This document shows positions 33,971-42,908 of a stretch of 64,000 nucleotides of DNA, in pieces. Positions within the stretch are counted from its first letter, which is position 1, and every line of letters starts with the position of its first letter. Origin of the DNA: Actinoallomurus vinaceus (GTDB lineage: Bacteria; Actinomycetota; Actinomycetes; Streptosporangiales; Streptosporangiaceae); NCBI RefSeq assembly GCF_039542055.1, contig NZ_BAABHK010000001.1, positions 310,001 to 374,000 of the forward strand, read 5' to 3'. A program made the position numbers and the translations under genes. The notes under the pieces are model-generated. The model was not told the origin of the DNA. It ran no database searches and saw only the letters and a list, made by a program, of their open reading frames with translations.

Positions 33971-35007
33971 CAGCCCACCTTCGCGGTCGGCGGCTCGAGC
34001 AGCCGCTTCACGTCGGGCTCACGCATGTTCTTCTTGTCGACCACCACCGCGCCGGGGTCGATGTTGCGCGGCGGGATGCGGTCGACACTAGCCATCGCGG
34101 CTCCGAGCACTCCCTGGTAACCGAAGAAGTAGGGGTTCTGAACCACCAGGGCGTCGATCGCTCCGGTGGCCAGCGCGGCGTTCTCCTGGGGGTCGGAGTC
34201 GAACGCGACGACCGGGATCCGATCGACAGCGCCGTTGTCCTTGATCGCCCGGGCCGCGCCGACTCCCGACGTGTTGTTGTCGGCGAACACTCCGAGCAGG
34301 TTCGGGTTGGCGGTGAGCGCGTCGTTCACCTGCGAGGCGGCGGTGTTGATGTCGTTGTTGTTGAAGCGCTGCAGGGACACCTTGATGCCCGGGCAGTAGG
34401 TCGCGAGCCCCTGCTTGAAGCCGGTGTCGCGCTCGACGAGCGACTGGATACCGGCCACCGACGATTCGATCATGATGACGCCGGTGGTCTTCTGCTGTGC
34501 CCGGAGCAACTGGCACATGCGCTGCCCGCCCTGCGCGCCGGCCTTGACGTTGTCGGTTCCGATGAAGCCGTCCGACGGTCCGGTGATACGGCTGTCGACG
34601 GTGATGACCTTGATTCCCGCCTGACGTGCCCGGCCGATGACGGAGTTCAGCGCGCTCGACGAATTGGGCGCGATGACGATCCCCTTGACCCCGCGGGAGA
34701 TGGAGTTCTCGACCAGCTGGACCTGCTCGTCGATGTTCGTCTCCGACGTCGGCGCGAACGCGCCCACGGTGAGACCGAAGTCGCCGCCCGCCTGCTTCGC
34801 ACCGGCCAGCATGACCTGCCAGAAGGAGGAGTCACTCGCCTTGATGATGACATCGATCTTCTTACCGCCGACCGCGCCGGCACCCTTGCCACCGCCTGAG
34901 GAGTCCGACGAGCCGATCGCCCGGCCGGCCACCACGCCGATGACGAGCGCCACCAAGGCGATGGCGGCGACGAGGGAGAGCGAGAAGACGGTACGCGCCC
35001 GGGCCAT
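33970..35007 (-). CDS. Sugar ABC transporter substrate-binding protein (RbsB type)
   Basis: The 345-residue protein has an N-terminal membrane anchor or uncleaved signal (VFSLSLVAAIALVALVIGVVAG) without an obvious lipobox Cys, followed by a Gly-rich linker and a type I periplasmic-binding fold: KIDVIIKASDSSFWQVMLAG, EQVQLVENSISRGVKGIVIAP, and VIMIESSVAGIQSLVERD. It would capture a ribose-like sugar or other small carbohydrate at the cell surface. ATG 35007 has GGAGG five bases upstream. First gene of the operon. Confidence 0.88.
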   Translation of the reverse strand: MARARTVFSLSLVAAIALVALVIGVVAGRAIGSSDSSGGGKGAGAVGGKKIDVIIKASDSSFWQVMLAGAKQAGGDFGLTVGAFAPTSETNIDEQVQLVENSISRGVKGIVIAPNSSSALNSVIGRARQAGIKVITVDSRITGPSDGFIGTDNVKAGAQGGQRMCQLLRAQQKTTGVIMIESSVAGIQSLVERDTGFKQGLATYCPGIKVSLQRFNNNDINTAASQVNDALTANPNLLGVFADNNTSGVGAARAIKDNGAVDRIPVVAFDSDPQENAALATGAIDALVVQNPYFFGYQGVLGAAMASVDRIPPRNIDPGAVVVDKKNMREPDVKRLLEPPTAKVG

Positions 35008-35215
35008 GGCAGCCTCCCGAAAAAACCTCAGATCAGATTCTTGTCGGGGGCATCTCTGGCGGCTGCCGGGAAATTCATAATGAACGGTGGAACGCCGACC
35101 GTACGCAGATCATGAATACCGAACCGGACTCGCGGATGGGAATCCGTAGCCGCATTCTCCGCACCTGACCCGTAGGCCTCGTGCGTTCCTCCCGTGACAA
35201 TTCGAATACTTCCGG

Positions 35216-35235
35216 TTCCAGGCAGACGCCTGGAA
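35216..35235. promoter_or_regulatory. Palindromic candidate operator between sugar ABC operon and PfkB kinase
   Basis: TTCCAGGC-AGAC-GCCTGGAA is a perfect 8-bp inverted repeat with a 4-base spacer in the 295-bp divergent region. It suits a LacI- or ROK-type repressor site, but no such regulator gene is adjacent. No other feature was found in 35008-35302. Confidence 0.45.
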
Positions 35236-35302
35236 GAGATGTCCTTTTCGAACTCTACCCCTCTGTACCAGGCAGGCCCGGATCCGGGAAGGGGAGAGAG
35301 CC

Positions 35303-36238
35303 ATGATCGTTGTCTTCGGGGAGGCATTGATCGATCTGGTGCCCGCAGACGGCCCTGACCAGTGGCGGGCCATGCCGGGCGGCGGGCCCGCCAACACCGC
35401 GGTCGCGCTGGCACGGCTGGGCACACCTGTCGCGCTGGCATGCCGTCTTTCGAACGACGCCTTCGGTCGCCGCCTGCGCCGCCATCTGGAGGAGAACGGC
35501 GTCGATCTGTCGCTCGCGGTCAGCGCGACCGAGCCCAGTTCCCTCGCCGTCCTGGGCTTCGCCGGGCAAGGGGTGCCCGACTTCCGGTTCTACGTCCAGG
35601 GCACCGCCGACTGGCAGTGGACGGCGCATGAGCTGCCCGAGCGGCTGCCGCCCGCAACCCGGGCCCTGCATTTCGGGACGCTGGCGAGCGTCCTGCCGCC
35701 GGGCGCGGAGGTGCTGCTGGCATGGGCGACAGGTCACGCTCACGCCACGGTCATCACCTACGACGTCAACGTGCGTCCGTCCCTTCTGCCGGACCGCCGA
35801 ACGTACCACGACCGTATCGACGCCTGGCTGCGCATCGCCCACGTGGTCAAGGCCAGCAGCGACGACCTCCGCTGGCTTCATCCCGGCCGGGACCCTTTCG
35901 ATGTGGCCCGTGACTGGATCGACCGGTACGGGAACCGCCTCATCCTTATCACCTTCGGCGCCCGGGGAGCCACAGCCGTGTCTGCGGACGGGTTTCCGGT
36001 CCATGTCCCCAGCGTCCCGGTCGACGTCGTCGACACAGTGGGAGCGGGCGACACGTTCACGGCGGGCGTGCTCCATTCGCTGTTCGCGCAGAACACCCTC
36101 AACGTCGTGCCACCGGCGGTGAGCACCAGCGCCATGGACCGCGCGCTGCGCTTCGGGTCGGCCGCCGCCGCCATCACGTGTACGCGTCCAGGGGCGCAGC
36201 CGCCGACCGCCGCCGCCGTCACCGAGCTGCTCGCCTGA
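35303..36238 (+). CDS. PfkB-family sugar kinase (fructokinase/ribokinase-like)
   Basis: The 311-residue protein is a ribokinase-superfamily enzyme. It starts IVVFGEALIDLVP, has GGGPANTAVALARLG (PfkB signature 1 region), and DTVGAGDTFTAGVL (signature 2) holding the catalytic Asp and anion hole. It would phosphorylate a sugar with ATP in the cytoplasm. It is divergent from a ribose-type ABC importer, so it probably phosphorylates the imported sugar; the FGEALIDLVP start favours fructokinase or 2-keto-sugar kinase over ribokinase. GAGAGAG lies just before the ATG. Confidence 0.88.
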   Translation: MIVVFGEALIDLVPADGPDQWRAMPGGGPANTAVALARLGTPVALACRLSNDAFGRRLRRHLEENGVDLSLAVSATEPSSLAVLGFAGQGVPDFRFYVQGTADWQWTAHELPERLPPATRALHFGTLASVLPPGAEVLLAWATGHAHATVITYDVNVRPSLLPDRRTYHDRIDAWLRIAHVVKASSDDLRWLHPGRDPFDVARDWIDRYGNRLILITFGARGATAVSADGFPVHVPSVPVDVVDTVGAGDTFTAGVLHSLFAQNTLNVVPPAVSTSAMDRALRFGSAAAAITCTRPGAQPPTAAAVTELLA

Positions 36239-36310
36239 CGCCGGTCCCGCGTGAACGGAACCGGCTCTGGCCGACGCCTGGGTACTGCGCTCAGGCAGGC
36301 GTGGACTGCA

Positions 36311-36955
36311 TCAGTCCGGGTGCCGTGCCGGGAGGTCCGGGGAGGGCGCGCCGTCGTCGAGCCAGCGGCCGATCTCACCCCCGTCATCTCGCCGGGCGTC
36401 CTCGATCACCATGGGGCGTACGCCTCCGGCGCCTGCGGAGCGAAGACCCTGGTCACGGGCGTGATCACCATCGCTTGGGACCGCCTGGGGCGTGTTCGTC
36501 CCGGCCTCGTCCTCAACGCCGGCGGCGGCGAGGATCTCTTCGGGCCTGCCGCTGTCCTTGCCGGTGGCCGCCATCGCCAGCGCGGCTTTCGCCGAGGCCG
36601 TTGACGCCTCGGGCGGTATGACCAGCAGCATGATGTGGTCTTGCGGGCCACGGGTCACGATGATCTTGTGGTTCACGTCGGCGAACCGCCCGACCCGCAC
36701 GACGTGCCCGCCGACCCTGAGCCGGCGGGGGATGTCATCCCAGTCCCGAGCGTCGATACCGAGCCGCAGGATCGTGCCGACCCGTGCGTTCAGTGACGAG
36801 ACGAGGAGCGGCAGTTCCACGCTCGCGTTACGCGAGCGCGGCCACCAGCCGCCGTCGAGGATTCCCCGGCGCCTCAACGCCGGATCCAGGCTCAGCCGGG
36901 ACGCCAGCGGGATGGCAGGAGACAGAACGTCTGTTTGATCAACATGCGGTGCCAT
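36311..36955 (-). CDS. DUF5994 family protein
   Basis: The 214-residue protein matches DUF5994: RLSLDPALRRRGILDGGWWPRSRNASVEL, the RVGTILRLGIDARDWDDIPRRL core, then HIMLLVIPPEASTASAKAALAMA. Function is unknown; the family is widespread in actinomycetes and often multi-copy. The last ~70 residues are unlike the usual family ending and are Gly/Asp/Arg-rich, so the true end of the ancestral gene may have been earlier. A second family member lies 300 bases upstream on the same strand. Confidence 0.82.
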   Translation of the reverse strand: MAPHVDQTDVLSPAIPLASRLSLDPALRRRGILDGGWWPRSRNASVELPLLVSSLNARVGTILRLGIDARDWDDIPRRLRVGGHVVRVGRFADVNHKIIVTRGPQDHIMLLVIPPEASTASAKAALAMAATGKDSGRPEEILAAAGVEDEAGTNTPQAVPSDGDHARDQGLRSAGAGGVRPMVIEDARRDDGGEIGRWLDDGAPSPDLPARHPD

Positions 36956-37250
36956 GACATCGGCCCCGTCCTCGGCCCGATAAAGGAACCGGATCTCCGT
37001 ACACCCAGGACGACGTCAACTTGGCTATCGGCGCACGAAGTGCCCTCGGTAATTCCCATTATACCCCGAAAATGCTGGTCCGAATCGATGTGGTGCTTTT
37101 AGTCCGCCATTTTTTGGCGTCATGGGGCCCGTCGTCTGAAGCACCGGAATGCAGGCCCACTCCGGCCTCCGGTCGAAGAAGGGTGATGGGTGCCTGTCAG
37201 CCGGGTGCCGGCGGTTCCGGGCACGGTTCGAGTCGCCGTCGATGTGCGGA

Positions 37251-37841
37251 TCAGGAAGCGGTGGGCCCTGTGGCCGTCGCAGCGGTTCGCTGTGCTGTTC
37301 TCAGCACCGGCCGGCCCACCAGGTTCCGGCGCGCCAAGGTCTGGCTGAGCGGATGGTCGGCGATGGTGGTGAGGGAATCGACCGGACGCAGGTCAACAAT
37401 GCCTGCGACGCCGGGGGCGGCCTTGGCCGGCCCGCCTGTGCTGTCCGACGGCATGATCAACAGGTTGACGGCATCGGCCCCCGCGAACATCAGCGTGATG
37501 AGGCGGGGGTCGGTGCCGCGGCGCCGGCCCACTTCGATCTGGCGTCCCCGGGCTGGGATACGGCCGGGGATCTGGTTCCAGGCGTCGGTGTGCACGCAGA
37601 CGCGCAGCGTGGTCCGGCCCAGCCGTTGATCGACAGCGGCGATGAGGCCGGGTAGCTCTGCCGCGGCGTCATGGGAATAGGGCCACCACGCCCCATTCAA
37701 CGGGCCCCGCCCGGAAAGGACAGGGTCCAACCTGAGTCTCACCGGGGAGTCGATCCTGGGGAGTGCACTGGCGACGGCGCTGAGCGGTGTGTGGTGAGAA
37801 AGCAGTGTCGGCGTGTGGTGAGAAAGCAGTGTCGGCGTCAT
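37251..37841 (-). CDS. DUF5994 family protein with duplicated N-terminal octapeptide
   Basis: The 196-residue protein carries the DUF5994 landmarks RLRLDPVLSGRGPLNGAWWPYSHDAAAELPGL and TLRVCVHTDAWNQIPGRIP. ATG 37841 gives MTPTLLSHHTPTLLSHHTP, where TPTLLSHH is repeated because of a perfect 24-bp tandem duplication in the DNA. An upstream in-frame extension to 37967 lacks family character. Function unknown. The 295 bases between the two DUF5994 genes (36956-37250) are locally AT-rich and hold nothing recognisable. Confidence 0.8.
   Translation of the reverse strand: MTPTLLSHHTPTLLSHHTPLSAVASALPRIDSPVRLRLDPVLSGRGPLNGAWWPYSHDAAAELPGLIAAVDQRLGRTTLRVCVHTDAWNQIPGRIPARGRQIEVGRRRGTDPRLITLMFAGADAVNLLIMPSDSTGGPAKAAPGVAGIVDLRPVDSLTTIADHPLSQTLARRNLVGRPVLRTAQRTAATATGPTAS
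37789..37836. repeat. Perfect 24-bp tandem duplication within a DUF5994 gene
   Basis: Two identical 24-bp units (37789-37812, 37813-37836), each starting GTGTGGTGAGAAAGC, are adjacent. Because 24 is a multiple of three, the frame is kept and eight residues are doubled. Confidence 0.9.
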
Positions 37842-38040
37842 GATCGCCTGGCCTGTCCCCGGCCCGCGAAAGGTCCAGTCACGCTGTATCGCCGGGGGCG
37901 ACGCCGACCTGACCGCCAACGCACGAAAAGTCCTCGGTATTAACGGCATACCCCGCAGACTCTGCAATCACTCTATTCGGGAGGTAAAGACCGCGCTGAG
38001 CACACGTTCGCGGGCTGACGGTGACTGTGCCGCGCCGGCC

Positions 38041-39108
38041 TCACGAGGGAGGGGCGTGGGTTCGGCCGGGTGCCGATCCGTCCTGGGGGTGGTTCGAGGG
38101 CGGCGGGGCGCTGTCGTCGGGCCGGCCGCGACGGGCGCGCACCGCACCGGGATGTGCGCGCTCTTCGGGGTGCGTGCGGACGCGCAGCACGCTGGCGATC
38201 GTGGTGACGATGAGGATGAACAAGATGAGGGCGAGCGAGAGCGAGGTGGGGATCTTTGGGACGGACTCGGTGACGTCCTCGTGCAGGAACAGCAGGATGA
38301 GCTTGACCCCGATAAGGGCCAGGATCAGCGAGAGCCCGATGGCGAGATAGACCAGCCGTTCCAGTAGCCCTTCGATGAGGAAGAACAGTGCGCGCAGGCC
38401 GAGCAGGGCGAAGGCGTTCGCGGCGAACACGATGAACGGTTTGTTGGTCACCCCGAAAACTGCGGGGATGGAGTCCAGGGCGAACAGCAGGTCGGTGCTG
38501 CCGATGGCGACGAACACCAGTAGCACCGGGGTCATCACCCTCCGCCCGTCCTCGACGGCGAGCATCCGGCCACCGTGGTAGCCGACGGCAACGGGCATGA
38601 TCGATCGCGCCCGGCGTACCAGCCACGTGTCCTCCACGTCGGGTTCCTCGTTGCGGTGGCGGATCAATTGCACCGCTGTCCACAGCAGCACCAGGCCGAA
38701 CAGCAGGAAAGTGAAAGAGAACAGGCTGATCGCGGCCGCCCCGATCGCGATGAACACCGCGCGCAGGCACAGCGCGAACGCGATGCCGTACAGCAGGATC
38801 TTGTGCCGGTACTCGGCCGGTACCGCGAAGCGAGTGAAGGTGATCGAGAAGATGAACAGATTGTCGATCGACAGGCTTTTCTCCACCACCCAGCCCGCGA
38901 AGTACTCGGTGCCCGCCTGCGCGCCTGCCGCCGCCCACAGGATCAGCCCGAACCCGACCGCGACGGCGATGTAGAACACCGACCACACGGTGGCCTCGAC
39001 CAGCCCGACGGAGTGCGGGCGGCGCACCGCCACCAGGAGGTCGAACGTGAACAGCGCGACGATCAGGCCGATCAGCGCGGCCCAGGCCTGTACAGCGAAG
39101 CCGTTCAC
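38041..39108 (-). CDS. TerC/Alx-family membrane protein
   Basis: The 355-residue protein has about nine membrane helices and the TerC motifs VEKSLSIDNLFIFSITF and GSTDLLFALDSIPAVFGVT, whose membrane Asp/Ser/Asn residues are thought to bind metal. TerC relatives are linked to Mn(II) export and metalation of secreted proteins or to tellurite resistance. The C-terminal ~55 residues are charged and Pro-rich. No Mn (yybP-ykoY) riboswitch pattern was seen upstream. The gene stands alone; directly upstream lies a SpoIIE gene fragment. Confidence 0.88.
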   Translation of the reverse strand: MNGFAVQAWAALIGLIVALFTFDLLVAVRRPHSVGLVEATVWSVFYIAVAVGFGLILWAAAGAQAGTEYFAGWVVEKSLSIDNLFIFSITFTRFAVPAEYRHKILLYGIAFALCLRAVFIAIGAAAISLFSFTFLLFGLVLLWTAVQLIRHRNEEPDVEDTWLVRRARSIMPVAVGYHGGRMLAVEDGRRVMTPVLLVFVAIGSTDLLFALDSIPAVFGVTNKPFIVFAANAFALLGLRALFFLIEGLLERLVYLAIGLSLILALIGVKLILLFLHEDVTESVPKIPTSLSLALILFILIVTTIASVLRVRTHPEERAHPGAVRARRGRPDDSAPPPSNHPQDGSAPGRTHAPPS

Positions 39109-39141
39109 CGTCCACCACCTCCTTCACCTACCGTCTTTCCC

Positions 39142-39231
39142 CTAAAGGTGGTCGACGGTGCCCCCGCGCCACTCGACTAGGAGAAGGGTCGCGTCGGCGG
39201 TGGTGATCCCGCCCCTTTCCCGCAGGCTCGT
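39142..39231 (-). pseudogene. C-terminal fragment of a SpoIIE-type phosphatase gene
   Basis: On the minus strand this stretch reads LRERGGITTADATLLLVE followed by WRGGTVDHL and a TAG stop. It matches the C-terminus of the intact SpoIIE-family phosphatase encoded at 50468-51718 (RERGGVTSDDATLFLLE, WRGGTADHL). An upstream in-frame stop a few codons earlier shows nothing more is coding. It lies just before the TerC gene on the same strand. Confidence 0.7.
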
Positions 39232-39347
39232 TTTTCATTTCCCCCCGCCAGCCTTTGTCCCTAACGTCTCTTCGGAGTTCCGGCCGGCGAACGCCACAAA
39301 GGGTGGGACATCGACACTTCTCGGTACCTCCGATCTATGCTCATCGG

Positions 39348-40566
39348 CTAACTCCGCTCTCTAGAAACAGTTCCACCTGTCGATGAATTAAAACGGTGCG
39401 GATAGTGCGGTGAACGATGCTGGAAGGACAGGATGGCGGGGTTCTGGATGACGCCGTCGCGGATCTCGATGGCTCGTCGGACGGTCTGGTCCGTGTCCCA
39501 CGCCGGCGGGCCGGCGAGCACCGTCGGCAGGTGGGGCAGCAGAGCCTCGCTGATCTCCCAGGTGGCGGAGTCCCACAGCAGTGAGGGGCTGTGGTCGACG
39601 GCGTAGTAGTGGACGGTCGCCCACGGTGAATGTCGGGCGTGTGAAGGAGGTGGGTCGTGCCCAGGTGAAGCCCATTCCCTCGTCGCAGGACACGTCGATG
39701 ATGAGGCTGCCCGGGGTGAACGCGGCGAGGCAGTCGTCGGTGACGAACGTCAACGGCGCGTCGGGGTTCTGGAGCACGCAGTTGACGACGATGTCGTGTT
39801 CGGCGAGGAAAGGCGCCACGGGTACTCGGAGACCCTGCCGCAGCACATGGATGTGGCTCGGATCATCGGGGTCGTGATCGAGGCCGACGATGCGCGCGGA
39901 ATGGATCGGGGAGGCGACCGCCGTGACGCTGCGGTTGGTGAGGATGTGCACGTCGTGCACGCCATGCGCGTTGAGGGCGGTCACCGCGCCGCGGCCGGTC
40001 GCCCCGAAGCCGATGACGGCCGCCCGAAGCCTGCGGCCGTAGTCGCCGGTCGCTCCGACGAGTTGCAGGGCGTGCAGCACCGAGCAGTAGCCTGCCAGTT
40101 CGTTGTTCTTGTGGAAGACGTGCAGGCTGAACCAGCCGTCGTCGGTCCAGTGGTTCATCGCCTCGAAAGCGATCACCGTCAGCCGCCGGTCGATCGCCAA
40201 CTGTGTGAGCTTCGCGTTCTGAACGCAGTGCGGCCAGCCCCACAGAATCTGTCCTTCGCGCAGCCTGGTGACGTCCTGAGACAGCGGCTTGGGCAGCAGG
40301 ATGACAGCGCAGTCCGCGATGAGCTGGGCACGGGTTCGCAGCCCTGCCACGTACGGTGCCAGCCGTTCGTCCGGCACACCGAAGCGTTCACCGTAGCCGT
40401 GCTCGAGGTAGATGCGTTTCCGCAGGTCGGCGTCGATCCGTTCCAGATGCAGCGGGTGGATGGGGAGCCGGTTCTCGTTCTCCTTGCGCGACCGTGACAC
40501 GACTCCGAGAGTGAGCTTGTCCACGCGCGTGGCTAGCGTCGCCCTCGTCGTGTGATCCGCCGCCAC
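39348..40566 (-). pseudogene. Alanine dehydrogenase / N5-(carboxyethyl)ornithine synthase-like, frameshifted near the 3' end
   Basis: The protein starts with the family block LGVVSRSRKENENRLPIHPLHL and has a Rossmann NAD(P) site (RRLRAAVIGFGATGRGAVTAL) and TPGSLIIDVSCDEGMGFTW. Homology stops after FTRPTFTVGD. At about 39615 the frame changes: after one extra base the next frame continues VHYYAVDHSPSLLWDSATWE, ISEALLPHLP, and RRAIEIRDGVIQNPAILSF, the normal family ending. So there is a frameshift, from mutation or sequencing error. If intact, it would make or oxidise amino acids or opines with NAD(P)H. The start may be ATG/GTG 40566 or GTG 40527. Confidence 0.75.
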
Positions 40567-40922
40567 GTCGCCGACCCGAATGCGGCCGTACCCGCTATCG
40601 CGCCGGCGACCGCCTTGGGGTTTCGGCGTGCCCAGGCCGCTACCTTCCCGGTCACACGGCGGGTTCGCGTGGCGGCACCGCCGGAAACCTGTCGCACTCG
40701 TACCGGGGCCGATCGCCGCGTCCTGGCCGCCACATCGGTGACGTGCCGTGTTCCTTCTCGTAGGGCTTCGCCCGCCTCGGCGGCGCGTTGCCGAGCGCGG
40801 GCGCCGGTGCCGGGCTTCGCCTGCTGGGCGTCCGTCGTGGCGTCGGCCTGGGACGTAGCGGACGTGTCCGCCGCCGCGGATACGCCGTCGGTCTGGGAGG
40901 AGGCGGATCGTTTCGTGGTCAT
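40533..40922 (-). CDS. Small basic hypothetical protein
   Basis: The 129-residue protein starts with a Ser/Thr/Ala-rich low-complexity region, then is strongly basic (ARTRRSAPVRVRQVSGG, TRTRRVTGKVAAWARR), and ends in a short hydrophobic glycine-rich helix, VAGAIAGTAAFGSATWRR. No family was recognised. The basic part could bind nucleic acid and the end could associate with the membrane. ATG 40922 is chosen, with ATG 40949 as an alternative. Its end overlaps the first codons of the frameshifted dehydrogenase gene. Confidence 0.55.
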   Translation of the reverse strand: MTTKRSASSQTDGVSAAADTSATSQADATTDAQQAKPGTGARARQRAAEAGEALREGTRHVTDVAARTRRSAPVRVRQVSGGAATRTRRVTGKVAAWARRNPKAVAGAIAGTAAFGSATWRRITRRGRR

Positions 40923-40999
40923 CGCGGTGTGCCCTTCTTTCAACGCCATGCTCGTGGGAAGCGGCGACGTTCTGTATCGGCTCACCGGTCGGCGCGCCG

Positions 41000-41164
41000 A
41001 TTCGTTCAGCTGATGGGTTCGGCTTCTTCGGTCAGGAGGGTGGCCGGGGTGGCGGGAGTCACCGGGGTCGCCGTTGGCCGCGGGTCGAGACGAGGAGTCT
41101 CGGCAGGCGCGTGCGCCGTGCCGGTGCCGCCGGGCCCGGGCCCGAGGCGGTCGAAGAAGCGGAG
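41000..41164. repeat. 165-bp segment duplicated at 60406-60570
   Basis: The 3' end of the slipin gene and the flanking bases from ATTCGTTCAGCTG to CGGAGC are repeated at 60406-60570 with only scattered mismatches and no gap. A 20-bp core (41028-41047, TCGGTCAGGAGG...) also occurs exactly at 51833-51852. Confidence 0.85.
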
Positions 41165-41899
41165 CAGTTCGACGGGGACGGGCATGACGAGTGTGCTGTT
41201 CTTCTCCGCGGCGATTTCGACAACGGTCTGCAGGAGCCGCAGTTGCAGGGCGGCGGGATCGGCGGCCATGGTGGCGGCGGCTTGGGCGAGCTTTGTCGAG
41301 GCCTGGAATTCGCCGTCGGCGGTGATGACACGGGCGCGGCGTTCGCGTTCGGCCTCGGCCTGGCGGGACATGGAGCGTTTCATCGCGTCGGGCAGTGCCA
41401 CGTCTTTGAGCTCGACCCGTTCGACCTTGACCCCCCAGGGCAACTCGGTGGGGCCGTCGATGATCGCGGTGAGTTCGGAGTTCAGCCGGTCGCGCTGGGA
41501 CAGCAGGGCGTCCAGGTCGGCGCGGCCGATGACCGAGCGCAGCGAGGTCTGGGCGACTTGGGAGATGGCGAAGGGGTAGTTCTGCACGTTCACGGTGGCC
41601 TTGACGGCGTCGACGACCCGGAAGTAGACGACCGCATCGACGCGGACGCTGACGTTGTCCTCGGTGATGCCGTCTTGGGCGGGAACGCTCATGGTGATGA
41701 CCTGGACGTTCACCTTACGGAGCCGGTCCACGATCGGTGTGATGAAGGTGAGTCCCGGCGGTCGTACGGTGCCTTGGACACGTCCCAGCCGGAACACGAC
41801 GCCGCGCTCGTACTGCTGCACGATCCGCACCGACAGCATCAGCGCCAGCAGCGCCACGGCGACAAGGGCGACGGCGACGGTGATGAGGGTGGTGTCCAT
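41006..41899 (-). CDS. Slipin-type SPFH/Band 7 membrane protein
   Basis: The protein of 297 residues has an N-terminal membrane helix (LITVAVALVAVALLALMLSV) and the SPFH core: IVQQYERGVVFRLGRVQG, RPPGLTFITPIVDRLRKVNV, VRVDAVVYFRVVDAVKA, AQTSLRSVIGRADLDALLSQRD and the amphipathic AERERRARVITADGEFQAS helix. Slipins assemble into membrane microdomain scaffolds; usual partners (NfeD proteases) are absent. ATG 41899 is used. A copy of the 32-bp motif lies 30 bases upstream. The C-terminal Pro/Thr-rich tail is repeated as a pseudogene fragment near 60.5 kb. Confidence 0.88.
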   Translation of the reverse strand: MDTTLITVAVALVAVALLALMLSVRIVQQYERGVVFRLGRVQGTVRPPGLTFITPIVDRLRKVNVQVITMSVPAQDGITEDNVSVRVDAVVYFRVVDAVKATVNVQNYPFAISQVAQTSLRSVIGRADLDALLSQRDRLNSELTAIIDGPTELPWGVKVERVELKDVALPDAMKRSMSRQAEAERERRARVITADGEFQASTKLAQAAATMAADPAALQLRLLQTVVEIAAEKNSTLVMPVPVELLRFFDRLGPGPGGTGTAHAPAETPRLDPRPTATPVTPATPATLLTEEAEPIS

Positions 41900-41928
41900 G
41901 CCATCAGCCAACCGCCATGTCCTTGGCA

Positions 41929-41960
41929 CGGAAACCACGAACCTGAGCAGGGCTGATCAC
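41929..41960 (-). promoter_or_regulatory. 32-bp stress-island motif, copy E, upstream of slipin gene
   Basis: Reads GTGATCAGCCCTG, twelve bases, GTTTCCG on the minus strand, 29 bases before the slipin start. See copies at 43129, 46456, 49583 and 61452. Confidence 0.6.
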
Positions 41961-41993
41961 GCCAGCTGATGACCGGCCCGCCGGCCCGGCGTT

Positions 41994-42908
41994 TCAGCCG
42001 GCGGTCCGGTCCGGTACCGCCAGCCAGCCCAATCGCTGCGACATCGCCCGCGCGCAGGTGACGATGGCGCGTACGTGATCGGAGGCGTCGGTCGCCCGCC
42101 ACAGAATCGACCACGGGTAATGGGACACCGGTTCGATCAGCGGCCGCCAGATCGTTCCGGGGAGGGCGGAGATGCAGGAGGAGGGCACGCAGTACAGGCA
42201 CCGTCCTGCCGCGACCAGAGCGGCGGCGGCGCGGATGCTCTCCACGGTGCCTTCGTACACGGCGGGCGTGAACCCCGCCGACCGGCACATCTCAACCACG
42301 AACTGGTTGAACTCCGGCGCCTGCACGTCCTCGGCGAGCAGCAGAGGCTCTTGGGCGAGCGTGGCGACCGGCACACCGTCCAAAGACGTGAATCGGTGAC
42401 CGTCGGGGACCAGTACGCCCAGCGGGTCCTTGCGGAACAGGTGTGAGGCCACCCCGGGTGGGGCGAGCGCGGCCCGGCCGATGCCCACGTCCAGGCGGCC
42501 GTCGAGGAGTTGCTGGTATTGCTCGGGCACACCGGCCTCGACCTGGTGAATCACCAGATCGGGATATCTGGCCTGGACCTCGTGCAGGATCTGCGGCATC
42601 GAATCGTAACTTGCGTCGATGATGCCGACGCGCAGGCTGGGAAATGTTCCGGCCGCGCTGCGGGCGACCTGCGCCGCCCGGTCGACGTGAGCGAGGATCT
42701 GCCGCGCCTCGACCAGGAACGCCGCTCCCGCCGCCGTCAGCCCGACGTGGTGGGTGCTGCGCTCCAGCAGGCGTACCCCCAGCTCGCGCTCCAGCCGCTG
42801 CAACTGCTGACTCAACGCCGACTGGACGATGTGCTCCCGGGCGGCCGCCCGGCCGAAATGCAACTCTTCGGCCAGCGTCACGAAGTAGCGCAGCTGGCGA
42901 AGCTCCAT
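41994..42908 (-). CDS. LysR-family transcriptional regulator
   Basis: The 304-residue protein has the LysR winged helix (MELRQLRYFVTLAEELHFGRAAAR, SALSQQLQRLERELGVRLLERS) and a type II periplasmic-fold effector domain from about residue 90 (LRVGIIDASYDSMPQILHEV). ATG 42908 is preferred over one five codons earlier because GGAGG lies eight bases before it and homology starts there. It is 95 bases upstream of the slipin gene on the same strand, with a 32-bp motif copy between. Effector and targets are unknown. Confidence 0.9.
   Translation of the reverse strand: MELRQLRYFVTLAEELHFGRAAAREHIVQSALSQQLQRLERELGVRLLERSTHHVGLTAAGAAFLVEARQILAHVDRAAQVARSAAGTFPSLRVGIIDASYDSMPQILHEVQARYPDLVIHQVEAGVPEQYQQLLDGRLDVGIGRAALAPPGVASHLFRKDPLGVLVPDGHRFTSLDGVPVATLAQEPLLLAEDVQAPEFNQFVVEMCRSAGFTPAVYEGTVESIRAAAALVAAGRCLYCVPSSCISALPGTIWRPLIEPVSHYPWSILWRATDASDHVRAIVTCARAMSQRLGWLAVPDRTAG

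Noticed and set aside
39109..39360. Possible yybP-ykoY manganese riboswitch ahead of the TerC gene
   Set aside because: The conserved paired loops of that riboswitch are absent; the region is instead a SpoIIE fragment and the end of the frameshifted dehydrogenase.
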